A program made the translations under genes and the position numbers. The notes under the pieces are model-generated. The model saw only the letters and a list, made by a program, of their open reading frames with translations, was not told the DNA's origin and did not search any database. From contig JAIDFQ010000035.1 of the NCBI GenBank assembly GCA_029054245.1, positions 1-48,365 on the forward strand: a DNA stretch of 48,365 nucleotides, given 5' to 3'. Positions 7,351 through 15,584 of the stretch are shown here, piece after piece; position 1 is the stretch's first letter, and each line of letters starts with the position of its first letter. The DNA comes from Lachnospiraceae bacterium (GTDB lineage: Bacteria > Bacillota > Clostridia > Lachnospirales > Lachnospiraceae).

Positions 7351-8187
7351 GTGTCAGCAATGAACGGAACAGAAATGACAGATATTCTTTTGGAGAAATT
7401 AAAAGCAGATTCGGCGGAATACAAAGCGCTTGAAACCAAAGGATACAGTTTAGAGGAAAAGAAAAATGCAATCCGCTCCCTTATGAATATCCGTATGCCA
7501 AGAGAACTTCCCGTTGAATTAGTGGATTTGCAGGACGAATATCTGCAGAACGAACAGAAAGTAAAGGGAATCGTAAGGTTAGCGGATATTCCAACAATAA
7601 AGGAAATATTTGACAGCAAATCTCCCCATGCGGAAAAAATATCACTTTGGCAGGGGGATATTACGAGACTGGAAGTCGGCGCCATTGTAAATGCCGCTAA
7701 TTCGCAGATGTTAGGCTGCTTTGTGCCTTGCCATCGGTGCATTGATAATGCCATCCACAGTGCGGCAGGGATGCAGCTTCGGGAAGAATGTAGCCATATC
7801 ATGATCCGGAGACGGTTGAAATACGGCAGAAACTACGAAGAACCGACAGGCACAGCCACTTTAACTTTAAGCTATAACCTTCCTTGTAATTATGTCATTC
7901 ACACAGTAGGACCGATTGTATATGGCGAACTGACCGATAAACTTTGCCAAGATTTGCAAAACTGTTATGAAAATGTCCTGAAATGCTGTTTGGAACATAA
8001 TATCAGATCCGTTGCGTTCTGTTGTATTTCAACAGGGGAATTTCATTTTCCGCATAATCAGGCGGCGGAAATTGCGGTGAAAACAGTAACAGGGATCTTG
8101 GAAAAGTATGATAATTGTATGGAGAGGATTGTTTTTAATGTATTTAAAGACAGCGACTATAAAATATATGAACGTATCTTAGGATAA
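7351..8187 (+). CDS. Zinc-dependent macrodomain protein-ADP-ribose hydrolase
   Basis: The protein has 278 residues from a GTG with GAGGA seven bases upstream; an ATG at 7360 is the alternative. The N-terminal ~95 residues are a helical cap. The macrodomain follows with LWQGDITRLEVGAIVNAANSQMLG, and GCFVPCHRCIDNAIHSAAG is the signature of the Zn-macro class (Cys/His ligands in CFxPxHxCIDNAIH). Later come VIHTVGPIV and AFCCISTGEFHFP, the second ADP-ribose loop. These enzymes remove ADP-ribose placed by the SirTM partner. Co-transcribed with the upstream sirtuin and under the same operator boxes. Confidence 0.92.
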   Translation: MSAMNGTEMTDILLEKLKADSAEYKALETKGYSLEEKKNAIRSLMNIRMPRELPVELVDLQDEYLQNEQKVKGIVRLADIPTIKEIFDSKSPHAEKISLWQGDITRLEVGAIVNAANSQMLGCFVPCHRCIDNAIHSAAGMQLREECSHIMIRRRLKYGRNYEEPTGTATLTLSYNLPCNYVIHTVGPIVYGELTDKLCQDLQNCYENVLKCCLEHNIRSVAFCCISTGEFHFPHNQAAEIAVKTVTGILEKYDNCMERIVFNVFKDSDYKIYERILG

Positions 8188-8384
8188 TTTCGTAGCGGGA
8201 GCTTTTTACCACATTTTTTTCGCAAATTTGTAAGTTTATCTAAGCAATCTTGTTGTATTTATTCGTTTATCAGCCTATACTTAAAATGTTGTTCTTGTGG
8301 AAAACGATATGTATAAATACGTCTTGGTAAATAGAGATGGTTACAAGTGGAAAAAGCATTTGGAAGGCAGAGGTGGAAAAGCAG

Positions 8385-8775
8385 ATGATCAAACAGATAA
8401 AATATTTTCAGGCTGTAGTCCGTTGCAGGAGTTTTACGGAAGCAGCAGAGGAATGCTGTATTTCCCAGTCTGCCATATCGCAGCAGATTCAGACACTGGA
8501 GCATGAGCTTGGAGTGAAGCTGCTGAATCGTGAGAACCGGAAATTTTCATTGACACCTGCAGGTGAACATTTTTATAAGAAAAGCCTTGTGCTGATTGCG
8601 GATCGAGATTGCCGCAAGGAATCCGCTGGCTGCCCTTGAAAGCATTGAAACAGAGGAATTGAAGAATATTCCCTGTATTTTGATTGCATCTCCCAAGCAA
8701 CAGGAAAATGAAAGAACTTATTATCAGGAAATTGTCAGGATTAAAGGAGATTTTCTATTTGCGGAGAATCTGCGC
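8385..8775 (+). pseudogene. LysR-family regulator with internal deletion
   Basis: The start (MIKQIKYFQAVVRCRSFTE) is a clean LysR helix-turn-helix (AISQQIQTLEHELGVKLLNRE) through LTPAGEHFYKKSL. After about 70 residues the frame is interrupted, and another frame gives IAARNPLAALESIETEELKN, IPCILIASPKQQENERTYYQ and EIVRIKGDFLFAENL, which is mid effector domain. Roughly 100 central residues are missing, and the end runs into an unrelated dehydrogenase tail. It is non-functional as an activator, though the DNA-binding half could still be made. Confidence 0.75.
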
Positions 8776-8990
8776 TGGCTATTGACGAATTTAATGGTCC
8801 TCGTGGGGATTTCTATAAAAATATGTTTGCAAACTGTCCTGCCGGGCGTCCGGGGACTGCGGATGAAGTTGCGAATGGAGCGGAGCTTCTGATGAGTGAT
8901 AAGGGCGCGTTCATTACTGGTTCCACGTTCCTGATTGATGGCGGCGCCACATCCAGCTATTTCTACGGACCGATAAAGCCAGCAGAATAA
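8776..8990 (+). pseudogene. Short-chain dehydrogenase/reductase, C-terminal remnant
   Basis: A frame ending with TAA at 8988-8990 reads ALAIDEFNGPRGDFYKNM, ANCPAGRPGTADEVANGAEL and LMSDKGAFITGSTFLIDGGA. This is the substrate-loop and C-terminal motif set of classical SDR enzymes (PAGRPGTADEVAN, ITGSTFLIDGG). The N-terminal Rossmann half is absent, and the fragment is fused to the broken LysR gene by the deletion junction near 8776. No start codon is available. Confidence 0.75.
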
Positions 8991-9012
8991 TGTGGAAAGG
9001 ATGGAATAACAG

Positions 9013-9080
9013 ATGAGAAAAATACTGTCACTGCTGGCGTTTGTGACGCTCTTTGGACTGTCTGCCTGCACGCTGTTAAA
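9013..9080 (+). pseudogene. Lipoprotein gene reduced to its signal peptide
   Basis: An ATG at 9013 opens MRKILSLLAFVTLFGLSACT, a textbook lipoprotein signal with an LSAC lipobox. Directly after the Cys the sequence becomes the 3' end of the convergent TetR gene. Intact lipoproteins of similar start (flavodoxin and cyclophilin-like) occur later in the window, so this is probably the stub of such a gene. Confidence 0.6.
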
Positions 9081-9650
9081 TTATGAATTTAAGCCGTTAA
9101 TGCCATTACAGATAAGCTGGGTAGCGATTTTGATGATATCCTCAAGGGGAATTTTTTTCCCATCTGCCACCCATTGTTTGTATATTTCCAAAGTGCTTTG
9201 TGATACATATGTCATGACAATGTTTTGAATATAGGGGTTTTCAGCAGATGAAGCTGATCCGGTTTTCCAGGTCTGATTCATAATGTCATTTGTGATTTTA
9301 CGACTGATATATTTATAATTGCCGCTGCAGGTGATTCGTTCCCCAATCTTCCCCAGTTCCTCGCTGCACAGAAAAAATTCACGTGTGATTTTATCCATAT
9401 CGCGGGGACGTTCCAGTCCTTGCGTGCGATTAATGAAATTCTGTGCCATTTCGTTTTGGATTTCCCGGAGAAGGTCATCTAACGTGTTGTAGTGTAAATA
9501 AAATGTTTTTCGGTTGATTCTGGCACGTTGTGCCAGTTCTTTGATGGATATCTGTTCATAGTCCATTTCACAGATCATTTCTTCAAAGGTTTTACGGATA
9601 GATTCCCTTGTCCGCTGAACCCGCAGATCCTCTTTTCTATCTCTGGTCAT
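9081..9650 (-). CDS. TetR/AcrR-family transcriptional regulator
   Basis: On the minus strand, the ATG at 9650 is chosen because AGGAGGT (9657-9663) lies six bases upstream; another ATG at 9656 touches the ribosome binding site. The 189-residue protein begins MTRDRKEDLRVQRTRESI. Its HTH is ISIKELAQRARINRKTFYLHYNTLDDLL (~28-56), which is typical TetR, and the ligand-binding helices follow (~70-185). The promoter TTGATT-17-TATAAT sits at 9738-9766 on the same strand and is flanked by an 8-bp inverted repeat. It is convergent with the broken lipoprotein gene and divergent from the aldo/keto reductase at 10025, its most likely target. Confidence 0.85.
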   Translation of the reverse strand: MTRDRKEDLRVQRTRESIRKTFEEMICEMDYEQISIKELAQRARINRKTFYLHYNTLDDLLREIQNEMAQNFINRTQGLERPRDMDKITREFFLCSEELGKIGERITCSGNYKYISRKITNDIMNQTWKTGSASSAENPYIQNIVMTYVSQSTLEIYKQWVADGKKIPLEDIIKIATQLICNGINGLNS

Positions 9651-9725
9651 AATCATACCTCCTGAAAGGATGCACTGCATGGAGAGAAACTGCAGTACAG
9701 CTCTTGATATTATATTTTTGTGCTT

Positions 9726-9777
9726 ATACTCACTTGTATTATAATACATTAAAGTCAAAAAATCAACACGTGAGTAT
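9726..9777 (-). promoter_or_regulatory. tetR promoter flanked by inverted half-sites
   Basis: Read on the minus strand, the -35 TTGATT (9761-9766) and -10 TATAAT (9738-9743) are 17 bases apart. ATACTCAC (9726-9733) and GTGAGTAT (9770-9777) form a perfect 8-bp inverted repeat that brackets the promoter, a plausible autoregulatory operator. Confidence 0.6.
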
Positions 9778-9825
9778 TATCAAAGTTTCAAGACAGAGGA
9801 ATCTGAATGGAGAAACCATGACATA

Positions 9826-9858
9826 TTATGCCACATTTTTATTGGTTGTGTGGCATAA
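9826..9858. repeat. 33-base palindrome, copy 1 (upstream of an AKR gene)
   Basis: TTATGCCACA (9826-9835), 13 bases, then TGTGGCATAA (9849-9858), followed by ACC. The same arms with the same 13-base gap occur at 15420-15452. It lies 167 bases before the AKR start at 10025. No T-run follows, so it is not an ordinary terminator. Confidence 0.75.
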
Positions 9859-10024
9859 ACCACAGAAGCTGTCAAAATGGTGTGGAATCAGGTGTAATTT
9901 TTGAATTATGATATATAGGAAATCAGTTAAAGTTTATTACTGCTACAAAAAGAAGATTCTTTTATGCGTTTAGGGGTAAAGGGAAAGACAGGAATGGGTA
10001 AACAGGAAAGTAAGAGGTGTTAAA

Positions 10025-10996
10025 ATGAAAACAAGGCAATTAGGAGATTTGACAGTATCGGAAGTGGGCATGGGCTGTATGGCGTTTTCCCATGGTTATG
10101 GGAAAATCCCGCCGGAGCAGTACAGCATAGACGCCATCCGGAACGCATACCGGCACGGCTGTACGCTGTTTGATACGGCAGAAATCTACAGTCCGAACCT
10201 GGCAGGGATTGGACATAATGAACGCATTGTGGGGAAAGCCCTGAAAGATGTGCGCAAAGGTGTGGCGCTTGCAACAAAGCTGTTTTTGGACAGCTCGGAA
10301 GCTAGAACAGAGGGTTCCGTATACAGGGCAGTCCGCAGACATCTGGAAGATTCCATGGACCGCCTCCAGACGGATATGGTTGACCTTTATTACCTTCACA
10401 GGACAAACGGCGGCGTAAGGATAGAAGACGTTGCCGAGGCAATGGGCATGTTGATTGAGGAAGGCATGATCCGGGGGTGGGGGTTATCGCAGGTGGACGT
10501 GGACATCATTGACAGGGCGCAGAAGGTCACTCCATTAAGTGCGATCCAGAATATCTATTCTATGGTGGAGCGGGATATGGAGAAAGCAGTGATTCCTTAC
10601 TGTATGGAACACGGCATTGGGGTGGTTCCCTTTTCTCCCATAGGCAGCGGGCTTTTATCCGGAAAGATCACAACGGAAACAAAATTTGAACGTAATGATG
10701 ATGTCAGGAACTGGGTTCCGCAGCTTTCCAAAGCCAATATAGCCGGAAACTGGCCTATCATTGACCTTCTGAAAGAATATGCGGAAATGAAGAATGCCAC
10801 CAGTGCGCAGATTTCGTTGGCATGGATGCTGCATAAATACCCAAATGTGGTTCCCATTCCCGGATCAAAGAACAAGGAGCGCATTATTGAAAATCTGGAT
10901 GCTTCCAAAGTGGAACTGACAGAAGAGGAATTCAGTTCGTTGGAGGAAGCGTTAAATCGGTGTAAGGTATATGGACACAGAGGGTTTCGTCGGTAA
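10025..10996 (+). CDS. Aldo/keto reductase
   Basis: This 323-residue (beta/alpha)8 NADPH-dependent oxidoreductase has the complete AKR tetrad: Asp50 and Tyr55 in FDTAEIYSP, Lys85 in LATKLF and His125 in YYLHR. The cofactor end has VVPIPGSKNKERIIENL. The sequence resembles the YakC/AKR13-like group that reduces small aldehydes and methylglyoxal-like carbonyls; the real substrate is unknown. AAGAGGTG precedes the ATG. It stands alone behind a palindrome (9826) and opposite a TetR gene. A broken ferredoxin-type AKR follows immediately. Confidence 0.9.
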   Translation: MKTRQLGDLTVSEVGMGCMAFSHGYGKIPPEQYSIDAIRNAYRHGCTLFDTAEIYSPNLAGIGHNERIVGKALKDVRKGVALATKLFLDSSEARTEGSVYRAVRRHLEDSMDRLQTDMVDLYYLHRTNGGVRIEDVAEAMGMLIEEGMIRGWGLSQVDVDIIDRAQKVTPLSAIQNIYSMVERDMEKAVIPYCMEHGIGVVPFSPIGSGLLSGKITTETKFERNDDVRNWVPQLSKANIAGNWPIIDLLKEYAEMKNATSAQISLAWMLHKYPNVVPIPGSKNKERIIENLDASKVELTEEEFSSLEEALNRCKVYGHRGFRR

Positions 10997-10999
10997 GGA

Positions 11000-11398
11000 G
11001 GTTTTTGCCGAAGGGAAAAACGCTATTCAAGGGACTTCTTTACCATTACCACCAAGATGCCGGTATTCATGACGAAAACACCAAAGGACTATGAGAGGAT
11101 ATTTGGCGAACAGCTTGAGCGGTGTCAGGTGGATTATTTTGACTATTATTTCCTTCATGCCATGGGAAGGTCCGTGTATGGGGCGGCGCACTGGTACGCC
11201 TGCCGGAAGGGGCGGCGAATATCCTGAAAGAAGCTGATCCGGCTGCTGGCGGGGCTTGCCACTACCTACGGAAACCTGACGGCAACCCATGGGAAACCGG
11301 AGGACTGTATTGGGTGCAGACAGTGCGAGAACCACTGCCCTCAGCGTTTGCCCATCGTGGAGAACCTGAAACTGGTGGCGGAGGCATTTCGGATGTAA
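11000..11398 (+). pseudogene. Ferredoxin-type aldo/keto reductase, internally deleted
   Basis: One frame gives FFTITTKMPVFMTKTPKDYE and RIFGEQLERCQVDYFDYYFLH, the middle of an AKR barrel with its Lys and His. A second, shifted segment gives LLAGLATTYGN and then EDCIGCRQCENHCPQRLPIV with a C-x2-C-x2-C-x3-CP [4Fe-4S] motif and a stop at 11396-11398. Both parts match the layout of the intact AKR-ferredoxin protein at 25970, but the N-terminus and about 150 central residues are gone. Confidence 0.75.
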
Positions 11399-11517
11399 CG
11401 GTATCTTTGGATTGCTATTGAGAAGTGCAATTTGAAACCTTTCACCGATTGGAACCCTCCTGCAAGGCAAAATAAAGCGGTTTGAAAAACAGAAAGCGAG
11501 AAGTATAATTGTAAAAT

Positions 11518-12396
11518 TCAGTTTAATTCTTGTTGTAATGCTTCCAAAAATTTTTTTGCAGCTTTTGAAAAAACCTGATATTTTTTCCATACAACAAAGG
11601 CATTTGATGTCAGTTTAGGGGATAGCGGACGAAAACACAGCTCACAGTCCCCGGATAAATTTATTAAATGCGCAAAGGAAAAGGCACAGCCAATGCCTTC
11701 CTCGACCAAAAGTGCAGGCGTGTTGATTAGATTGAATGTGGCAATGATGTTTAGCTTTTTACAGTCATAGCCAAGCCATCCGGATAAGCCGTTTTCCTTT
11801 AGCATCTGGTTGGAGCATAAAAGAGGGATTTGTTCCAGTTGTTCTGGTTGAATGTTTGGAAAGGCGGCAAGCGGATGGTCTTTTCTCATCAGTAAGCCCC
11901 AAGTATCGCTCAGCGGCAGGCGCAGGTGGTCATATTTGGTCAGGTCAACAGGTTCAAATAACACGCCAAAATCCAGCAGACCTTTATCCAGGTACTCCAT
12001 AATATCATAAGCATACCCGCTTATAAGATGATATCGGATCTGCGGATAATCATTTTGAAGGCGCCTGATTGCTTTCGCAATGGTGCGCATGGTGCGGGAC
12101 TCTCCGCCGCCAATATAGACGTCGCCTCCCAGAACTTCATCAAAAGAAGAAAATTCCTGCTCTGTTTTGTCCAGCAAATCTACAATTTCCTGCGCGCGTT
12201 TTCTTAAAAACATTCCTTCCTCTGTCAAAGTGATCTTTCGGCTGCCACGAGTGAACAACGGTCTGCCGACCTCCTTTTCCAGTTCTGAGAGCTGGCGGGA
12301 GAGGTTGGGCTGGGTCGTATGCAAAACCTCTGCCGCTCCAGATATTGTTTCAGTATTAGCCAACGCCAAAAAATAGCGTAGTATGCGGATGTCCAT
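11518..12396 (-). CDS. LysR-family transcriptional regulator (copy A)
   Basis: This full-length 292-residue protein has an N-terminal HTH (MDIRILRYFLALANTETISGAAEVLHTTQPNLSRQLSELEKE) and a periplasmic-binding-like effector domain (~90-290). AGGAGGT lies close upstream on the minus strand. It is a clear paralogue of the regulator at 23132: both share ITLTEEGM-like, LDKGLLDFG-like, RPLSPK and WKKYQVFSKA segments. It is divergent from the alcohol dehydrogenase operon at 12755, whose -35 overlaps a T-N11-A motif (12664-12680) that is nearly identical upstream of the other regulator's target. It is therefore the likely activator of that operon. Confidence 0.9.
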   Translation of the reverse strand: MDIRILRYFLALANTETISGAAEVLHTTQPNLSRQLSELEKEVGRPLFTRGSRKITLTEEGMFLRKRAQEIVDLLDKTEQEFSSFDEVLGGDVYIGGGESRTMRTIAKAIRRLQNDYPQIRYHLISGYAYDIMEYLDKGLLDFGVLFEPVDLTKYDHLRLPLSDTWGLLMRKDHPLAAFPNIQPEQLEQIPLLCSNQMLKENGLSGWLGYDCKKLNIIATFNLINTPALLVEEGIGCAFSFAHLINLSGDCELCFRPLSPKLTSNAFVVWKKYQVFSKAAKKFLEALQQELN

Positions 12397-12663
12397 CTTT
12401 GTACCTCCTGGTTAGATATTTTTATAGCATGATGCATAAATACGTTTTATTTCATTTAGAAGTCCTCCCAATAATAGAAAATATAAAATTTCCATTTATG
12501 ATACTCACTGCTAGAATGATTTTACATATCAACAATCCAGAATGCAATAACATCCAAGAAATCAATTGAAAAAATATCACAGTTACCATCTGCGGTAGGC
12601 TAATGGCGGGTTGATGGCGCTTAGCTCAAAAGCATAAATGGAAGGCATAGAATAGTATAAAAC
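12397..12663. other. Divergent control region between LysR-A and the alcohol dehydrogenase operon
   Basis: AT-rich non-coding DNA with no ORF worth reporting. The likely regulatory core is at its right end (next entry). Confidence 0.5.
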
Positions 12664-12700
12664 ATAAGTATTTGATATTGGTGGTGTGAAAAATTATAAT
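12664..12700 (+). promoter_or_regulatory. LysR-type box and promoter of the alcohol dehydrogenase operon
   Basis: ATAAGTATTTGATATTG (12664-12680) contains a T-N11-A core and an ATA-N9-TAT dyad. The -35 TTGATA (12672-12677) lies inside it, and TATAAT (12695-12700) follows after exactly 17 bases. The same motif, hexamer positions and spacing recur at 24109-24145. Confidence 0.75.
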
Positions 12701-12754
12701 GACCATAAAGTAAATGTTGCTTTTAATCTAATGATCGAAACTAGGAGGAAGACT

Positions 12755-13921
12755 ATGTTAGGAAATTTTATGTATTGTAACCCGACGAAACTTTATTTCG
12801 GGGAGGATTCTCTTGCCAGCCTGAACGAGGAATTGCCAAAGTACGGGCAAAATGTACAGCTTGTGTATGGCGGCGGATCGATTAAAAAGAATGGTATTTA
12901 TGATAAGGTCATGGAGATTCTGAATGCAAATGGAAAAAATGTGTTTGAAGATGCAGGCGTTATGCCAAATCCAACGGTGCAGAAACTGTATGAAGGCTGT
13001 AAAATTGCCAGGGAGGGTAAAATAGACTTGATTCTTGCGGTTGGAGGCGGTTCTGTCTGCGACTATGCAAAAGCAGTTTCCGTGTCCGCATACTGCAAAG
13101 AAGATCCCTGGGAAAAATATTATCTTCAAATGAAAGATGTGGATAATGAGATTATCCCGGTGGGATGTGTTCTGACAATGGTGGGCACTGGCTCTGAAAT
13201 GAATGGCGGTGCAGTCATAACGAACCATGAGCAGAAATTAAAGATTGGTCATGTGTTTGATGAGAAGGTATATCCTAAATTTTCTATCTTAAATCCGGTA
13301 TTCACCTACACTCTGCCACAGTATCAGATGACTGCAGGGATTTATGACATCATGAATCACATTACGGAGCAGTATTTCTCCGGAGAGGATGACAATACTT
13401 CGGATTATTTGATGGAAGGTTTACTGCGGTCTTTGATTCATTCCAGCAGGATTGCTGTGAAGAATCCTACGGATTACGAAGCAAGAAGTAACATTATGTG
13501 GATTGCAACATGGGCGCTAAATACTTTAGTGGCGAAGGGGAAATCTACGGACTGGATGGTGCATATGCTTGGGCAGGCGGTTGCGGCTCACACGGATGCA
13601 ACGCATGGAATGACATTGGCAGCGGTATCTATGGCCTACTATCGCTTTATCTGCCCGTTTGGATTGGCAAAGTTTAAGAGATTTGCTATCAATGTATGGG
13701 ATATAAATCCGGAAGGAAAGAGTGATGAACAGATTGCAGCGGAAGGTCTGAAGAAAATGGAGGATTATATGGGGGAATTGGGTCTTACTATGAATCTGAA
13801 AGAACTTGGGGTAACAGAGGACATGATTCCGGGAATTGCTGACAGCACACTGATTATGGATGGCGGTTATAAGGTGCCGGATAAGGAGGAAATTACGGAA
13901 ATTTTAAAGAACAGCTTATAA
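12755..13921 (+). CDS. Iron-containing alcohol dehydrogenase (YqhD/BdhA type)
   Basis: The ATG at 12755 is chosen because AGGAGGA ends five bases upstream; the frame is open further back to 12686 but without a good site. The 388-residue protein is a group III dehydrogenase: GGGSIKKNGIYD near 40, the cofactor loop AVGGGSVCDYAKAV near 94, MVGTGSEMNG, and metal ligands Asp/His in YDIMNHITEQY plus His in MVHMLGQ and DATHGMTLA. This matches NADPH-dependent aldehyde/butanol dehydrogenases that reduce aldehydes. First gene of an operon with a small CLDYL protein and an alpha/beta hydrolase, divergent from LysR-A. Confidence 0.93.
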   Translation: MLGNFMYCNPTKLYFGEDSLASLNEELPKYGQNVQLVYGGGSIKKNGIYDKVMEILNANGKNVFEDAGVMPNPTVQKLYEGCKIAREGKIDLILAVGGGSVCDYAKAVSVSAYCKEDPWEKYYLQMKDVDNEIIPVGCVLTMVGTGSEMNGGAVITNHEQKLKIGHVFDEKVYPKFSILNPVFTYTLPQYQMTAGIYDIMNHITEQYFSGEDDNTSDYLMEGLLRSLIHSSRIAVKNPTDYEARSNIMWIATWALNTLVAKGKSTDWMVHMLGQAVAAHTDATHGMTLAAVSMAYYRFICPFGLAKFKRFAINVWDINPEGKSDEQIAAEGLKKMEDYMGELGLTMNLKELGVTEDMIPGIADSTLIMDGGYKVPDKEEITEILKNSL

Positions 13922-13979
13922 AAGCCAATATAACAAACCAGAAAACATGGAAACAATGTTTTTAGGAGGTGGTTGTTTG

Positions 13980-14207
13980 TTGGATGAAACGTCCGAAAAA
14001 GACAGGCTGATTCAAAATTTGGCGGATGCTGGTCTTTGCGATGAAGAAATAAAAAGATTCTTATGCTGCCACAATCAAAATAAACGGGCGGCACAGCTAA
14101 AAATACTAACAGAATACCGAGGAAAACTGTTAGGAATGGTACAGGACGGGCAGGAAAAACTTTATTGCCTGGACTATCTGATACGAAAACTAAAAACTGA
14201 TTCATAA
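13980..14207 (+). CDS. Small helical protein with CLDYL motif, copy A (75 aa)
   Basis: A TTG at 13980 is preferred: AGGAGGT (13964-13970) lies nine bases upstream, whereas the upstream ATG at 13947 has none. The sequence DRLIQNLADAGLCDEEIKRF...QNKRAAQLKILTEYRGKLLGMV...KLYCLDYLIRKLK aligns without gaps with the protein at 24197 (QNLEDAG, CLDYL, Leu/Arg spacing). It is predicted all-helical with no membrane segment. The CLDYL end recalls the coiled effector part of MerR regulators, but no HTH is present. Position between a dehydrogenase and a hydrolase under LysR control suggests a regulator or adaptor of the pathway. Function unknown. Confidence 0.65.
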   Translation: MDETSEKDRLIQNLADAGLCDEEIKRFLCCHNQNKRAAQLKILTEYRGKLLGMVQDGQEKLYCLDYLIRKLKTDS

Positions 14208-14226
14208 ATGCAAGGAGGGTAATAAA

Positions 14227-15222
14227 ATGAACGAAACATTGAAAATGACGCAGGAGTGGGATAAGATTTTTCCGCAGAGCGAGAAAGTAAACCACCGTAA
14301 AATCATGTTCCACAACCGTTATGGTATCACGCTGGCAGCGGATTTGTATGAGCCAAAGGATGCAGCAGGCAAGCTCCCTGCCATTGCTGTGTGTGGTCCC
14401 TTTGGCGCCGTAAAGGAGCAGGCATCCGGTTTGTATGCACAGAAAATGGCAGAACGTGGCTTCCTTACCATGGCGTTTGATCCTTCCTATACCGGTGAGA
14501 GCGGCGGTGAACCCCGATATATGGCTTCTCCTGACATTAACACCGAAGATTTCCAAGCAGCGGTAGATTTCCTCTCTGTACAGGAAAATGTAGATTCAGA
14601 ACGAATCGGTATCATTGGAATCTGTGGTTGGGGTGGTCTGGCTTTGAATGCAGCGACGCTGGATACCCGTATCAAGGCGACTGTGGCTTCTACTATGTAT
14701 GATATGTCCCGTGTCAATGCCAACGGATATTTTGACGCTGAGAACGCTGCTGATGCACGGTATGCGAAGAAAGAAGCCATGAACGCCCAGAGGATCGTGG
14801 ATTATAAAAATGGCAGCTATGCACTAGGCGGCGGGGTTGTCGATCCGCTTCCTGAGGATGCCCCCTTCTTCGTAGCAGATTATCATAATTACTATAAAAC
14901 AGATCGCGGCTACCATAAGCGCTCCTTAAATTCCAACGGAGGATGGAATATGATTGGATGTATGTCCTTTATGAACCAGCCGATCCTTAGGTACAGCAAT
15001 GAGATCCGCAGCGCCGTTTTGATTATGCACGGAGAGAAGGCACACTCCTGCTATTTCAGCCGTGACGCCTATGCAGCTATGATGAAGAATAATCCTTATA
15101 CAGACAACAAGGAACTGTTGATTATTCCGGATGCAGTCCATACTGACCTGTATGATGGCGGCGGAAAGGATGCGATACCTTTTGATAAACTGGAACAGTT
15201 TTTTGAAAAAAACTTGAAATAG
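14227..15222 (+). CDS. Alpha/beta hydrolase (dienelactone hydrolase-like)
   Basis: A 331-residue protein with AAGGAGGG before the ATG. The fold markers are KLPAIAVCGPFGAVKEQASG (oxyanion region), DPSYTGESGG, the nucleophile elbow IGIIGICGWGGLALN with Cys where dienelactone hydrolases have it, AVLIMHGEKAHSC, and a late PDAVHTDLYD His. The family hydrolyses esters, thioesters or lactones. The start MNETLKMTQEWDKIFPQSEKVNH is typical of clostridial members next to AKR and dehydrogenase genes. It is the third gene of the alcohol dehydrogenase operon and is followed by a truncated flavin reductase. Confidence 0.85.
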   Translation: MNETLKMTQEWDKIFPQSEKVNHRKIMFHNRYGITLAADLYEPKDAAGKLPAIAVCGPFGAVKEQASGLYAQKMAERGFLTMAFDPSYTGESGGEPRYMASPDINTEDFQAAVDFLSVQENVDSERIGIIGICGWGGLALNAATLDTRIKATVASTMYDMSRVNANGYFDAENAADARYAKKEAMNAQRIVDYKNGSYALGGGVVDPLPEDAPFFVADYHNYYKTDRGYHKRSLNSNGGWNMIGCMSFMNQPILRYSNEIRSAVLIMHGEKAHSCYFSRDAYAAMMKNNPYTDNKELLIIPDAVHTDLYDGGGKDAIPFDKLEQFFEKNLK

Positions 15223-15232
15223 TGGGGTATTC

Positions 15233-15394
15233 ATGATGAAAATAGCCATCTTGCGGGGAAGCCCCTGCAGGAATGGATCGTCCAATCTCCTTGCAGACAA
15301 TTTTATAAGGGGAGCTAAGGAAAGCGGACATCAGGTTACAGTTAAGGATAATGCAAGGGTCATGTATGAAAGCATGGCTCTTTTGTATGTTTGA
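15233..15394 (+). pseudogene. NADPH-dependent FMN reductase, N-terminal remnant
   Basis: The frame begins MMKIAILRGSPCRNGSSNLL and continues ADNFIRGAKESGHQVTV, the P-loop (GSPxRNGSS) of flavodoxin-fold FMN reductases. It runs out of family sequence after about 38 residues and stops at residue 53, where roughly 180 are expected. It follows the hydrolase by ten bases. Confidence 0.7.
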
Positions 15395-15419
15395 ATAAGA
15401 AAAAAGGAAATCTTCAAAG

Positions 15420-15452
15420 TTATGCCACATTTATACATAAAGTGTGGCATAA
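15420..15452. repeat. 33-base palindrome, copy 2 (upstream of an AKR gene)
   Basis: TTATGCCACA (15420-15429), 13 bases, then TGTGGCATAA (15443-15452) and ACC, identical in arms and gap length to the copy at 9826-9858. It lies 133 bases before the AKR start at 15585. Flanking words (GGTGT, GTGTAA) are also partly shared. Confidence 0.75.
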
Positions 15453-15584
15453 ACCGCATTCTGAACGGATGTGGTGTTGAGTGTAAAGGCGGAAAAAAAT
15501 ATAATAGGCTTGCGGATGAGGGAATATCCCAAAGAAAAAGGAAAAGCAAAATAAATAAATATTTTTAAGAAGGAGAAATTTAAA

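Noticed and set aside
9704-9904. 66-codon plus-strand ORF between the TetR and AKR genes
   Set aside because: It runs through the tetR promoter and the palindrome, has no ribosome binding site and no recognisable family.
12686-12754. N-terminal extension of the alcohol dehydrogenase
   Set aside because: AGGAGGA and the family N-terminus (MLGNFMYCNPTKLYFG) both place the start at 12755.
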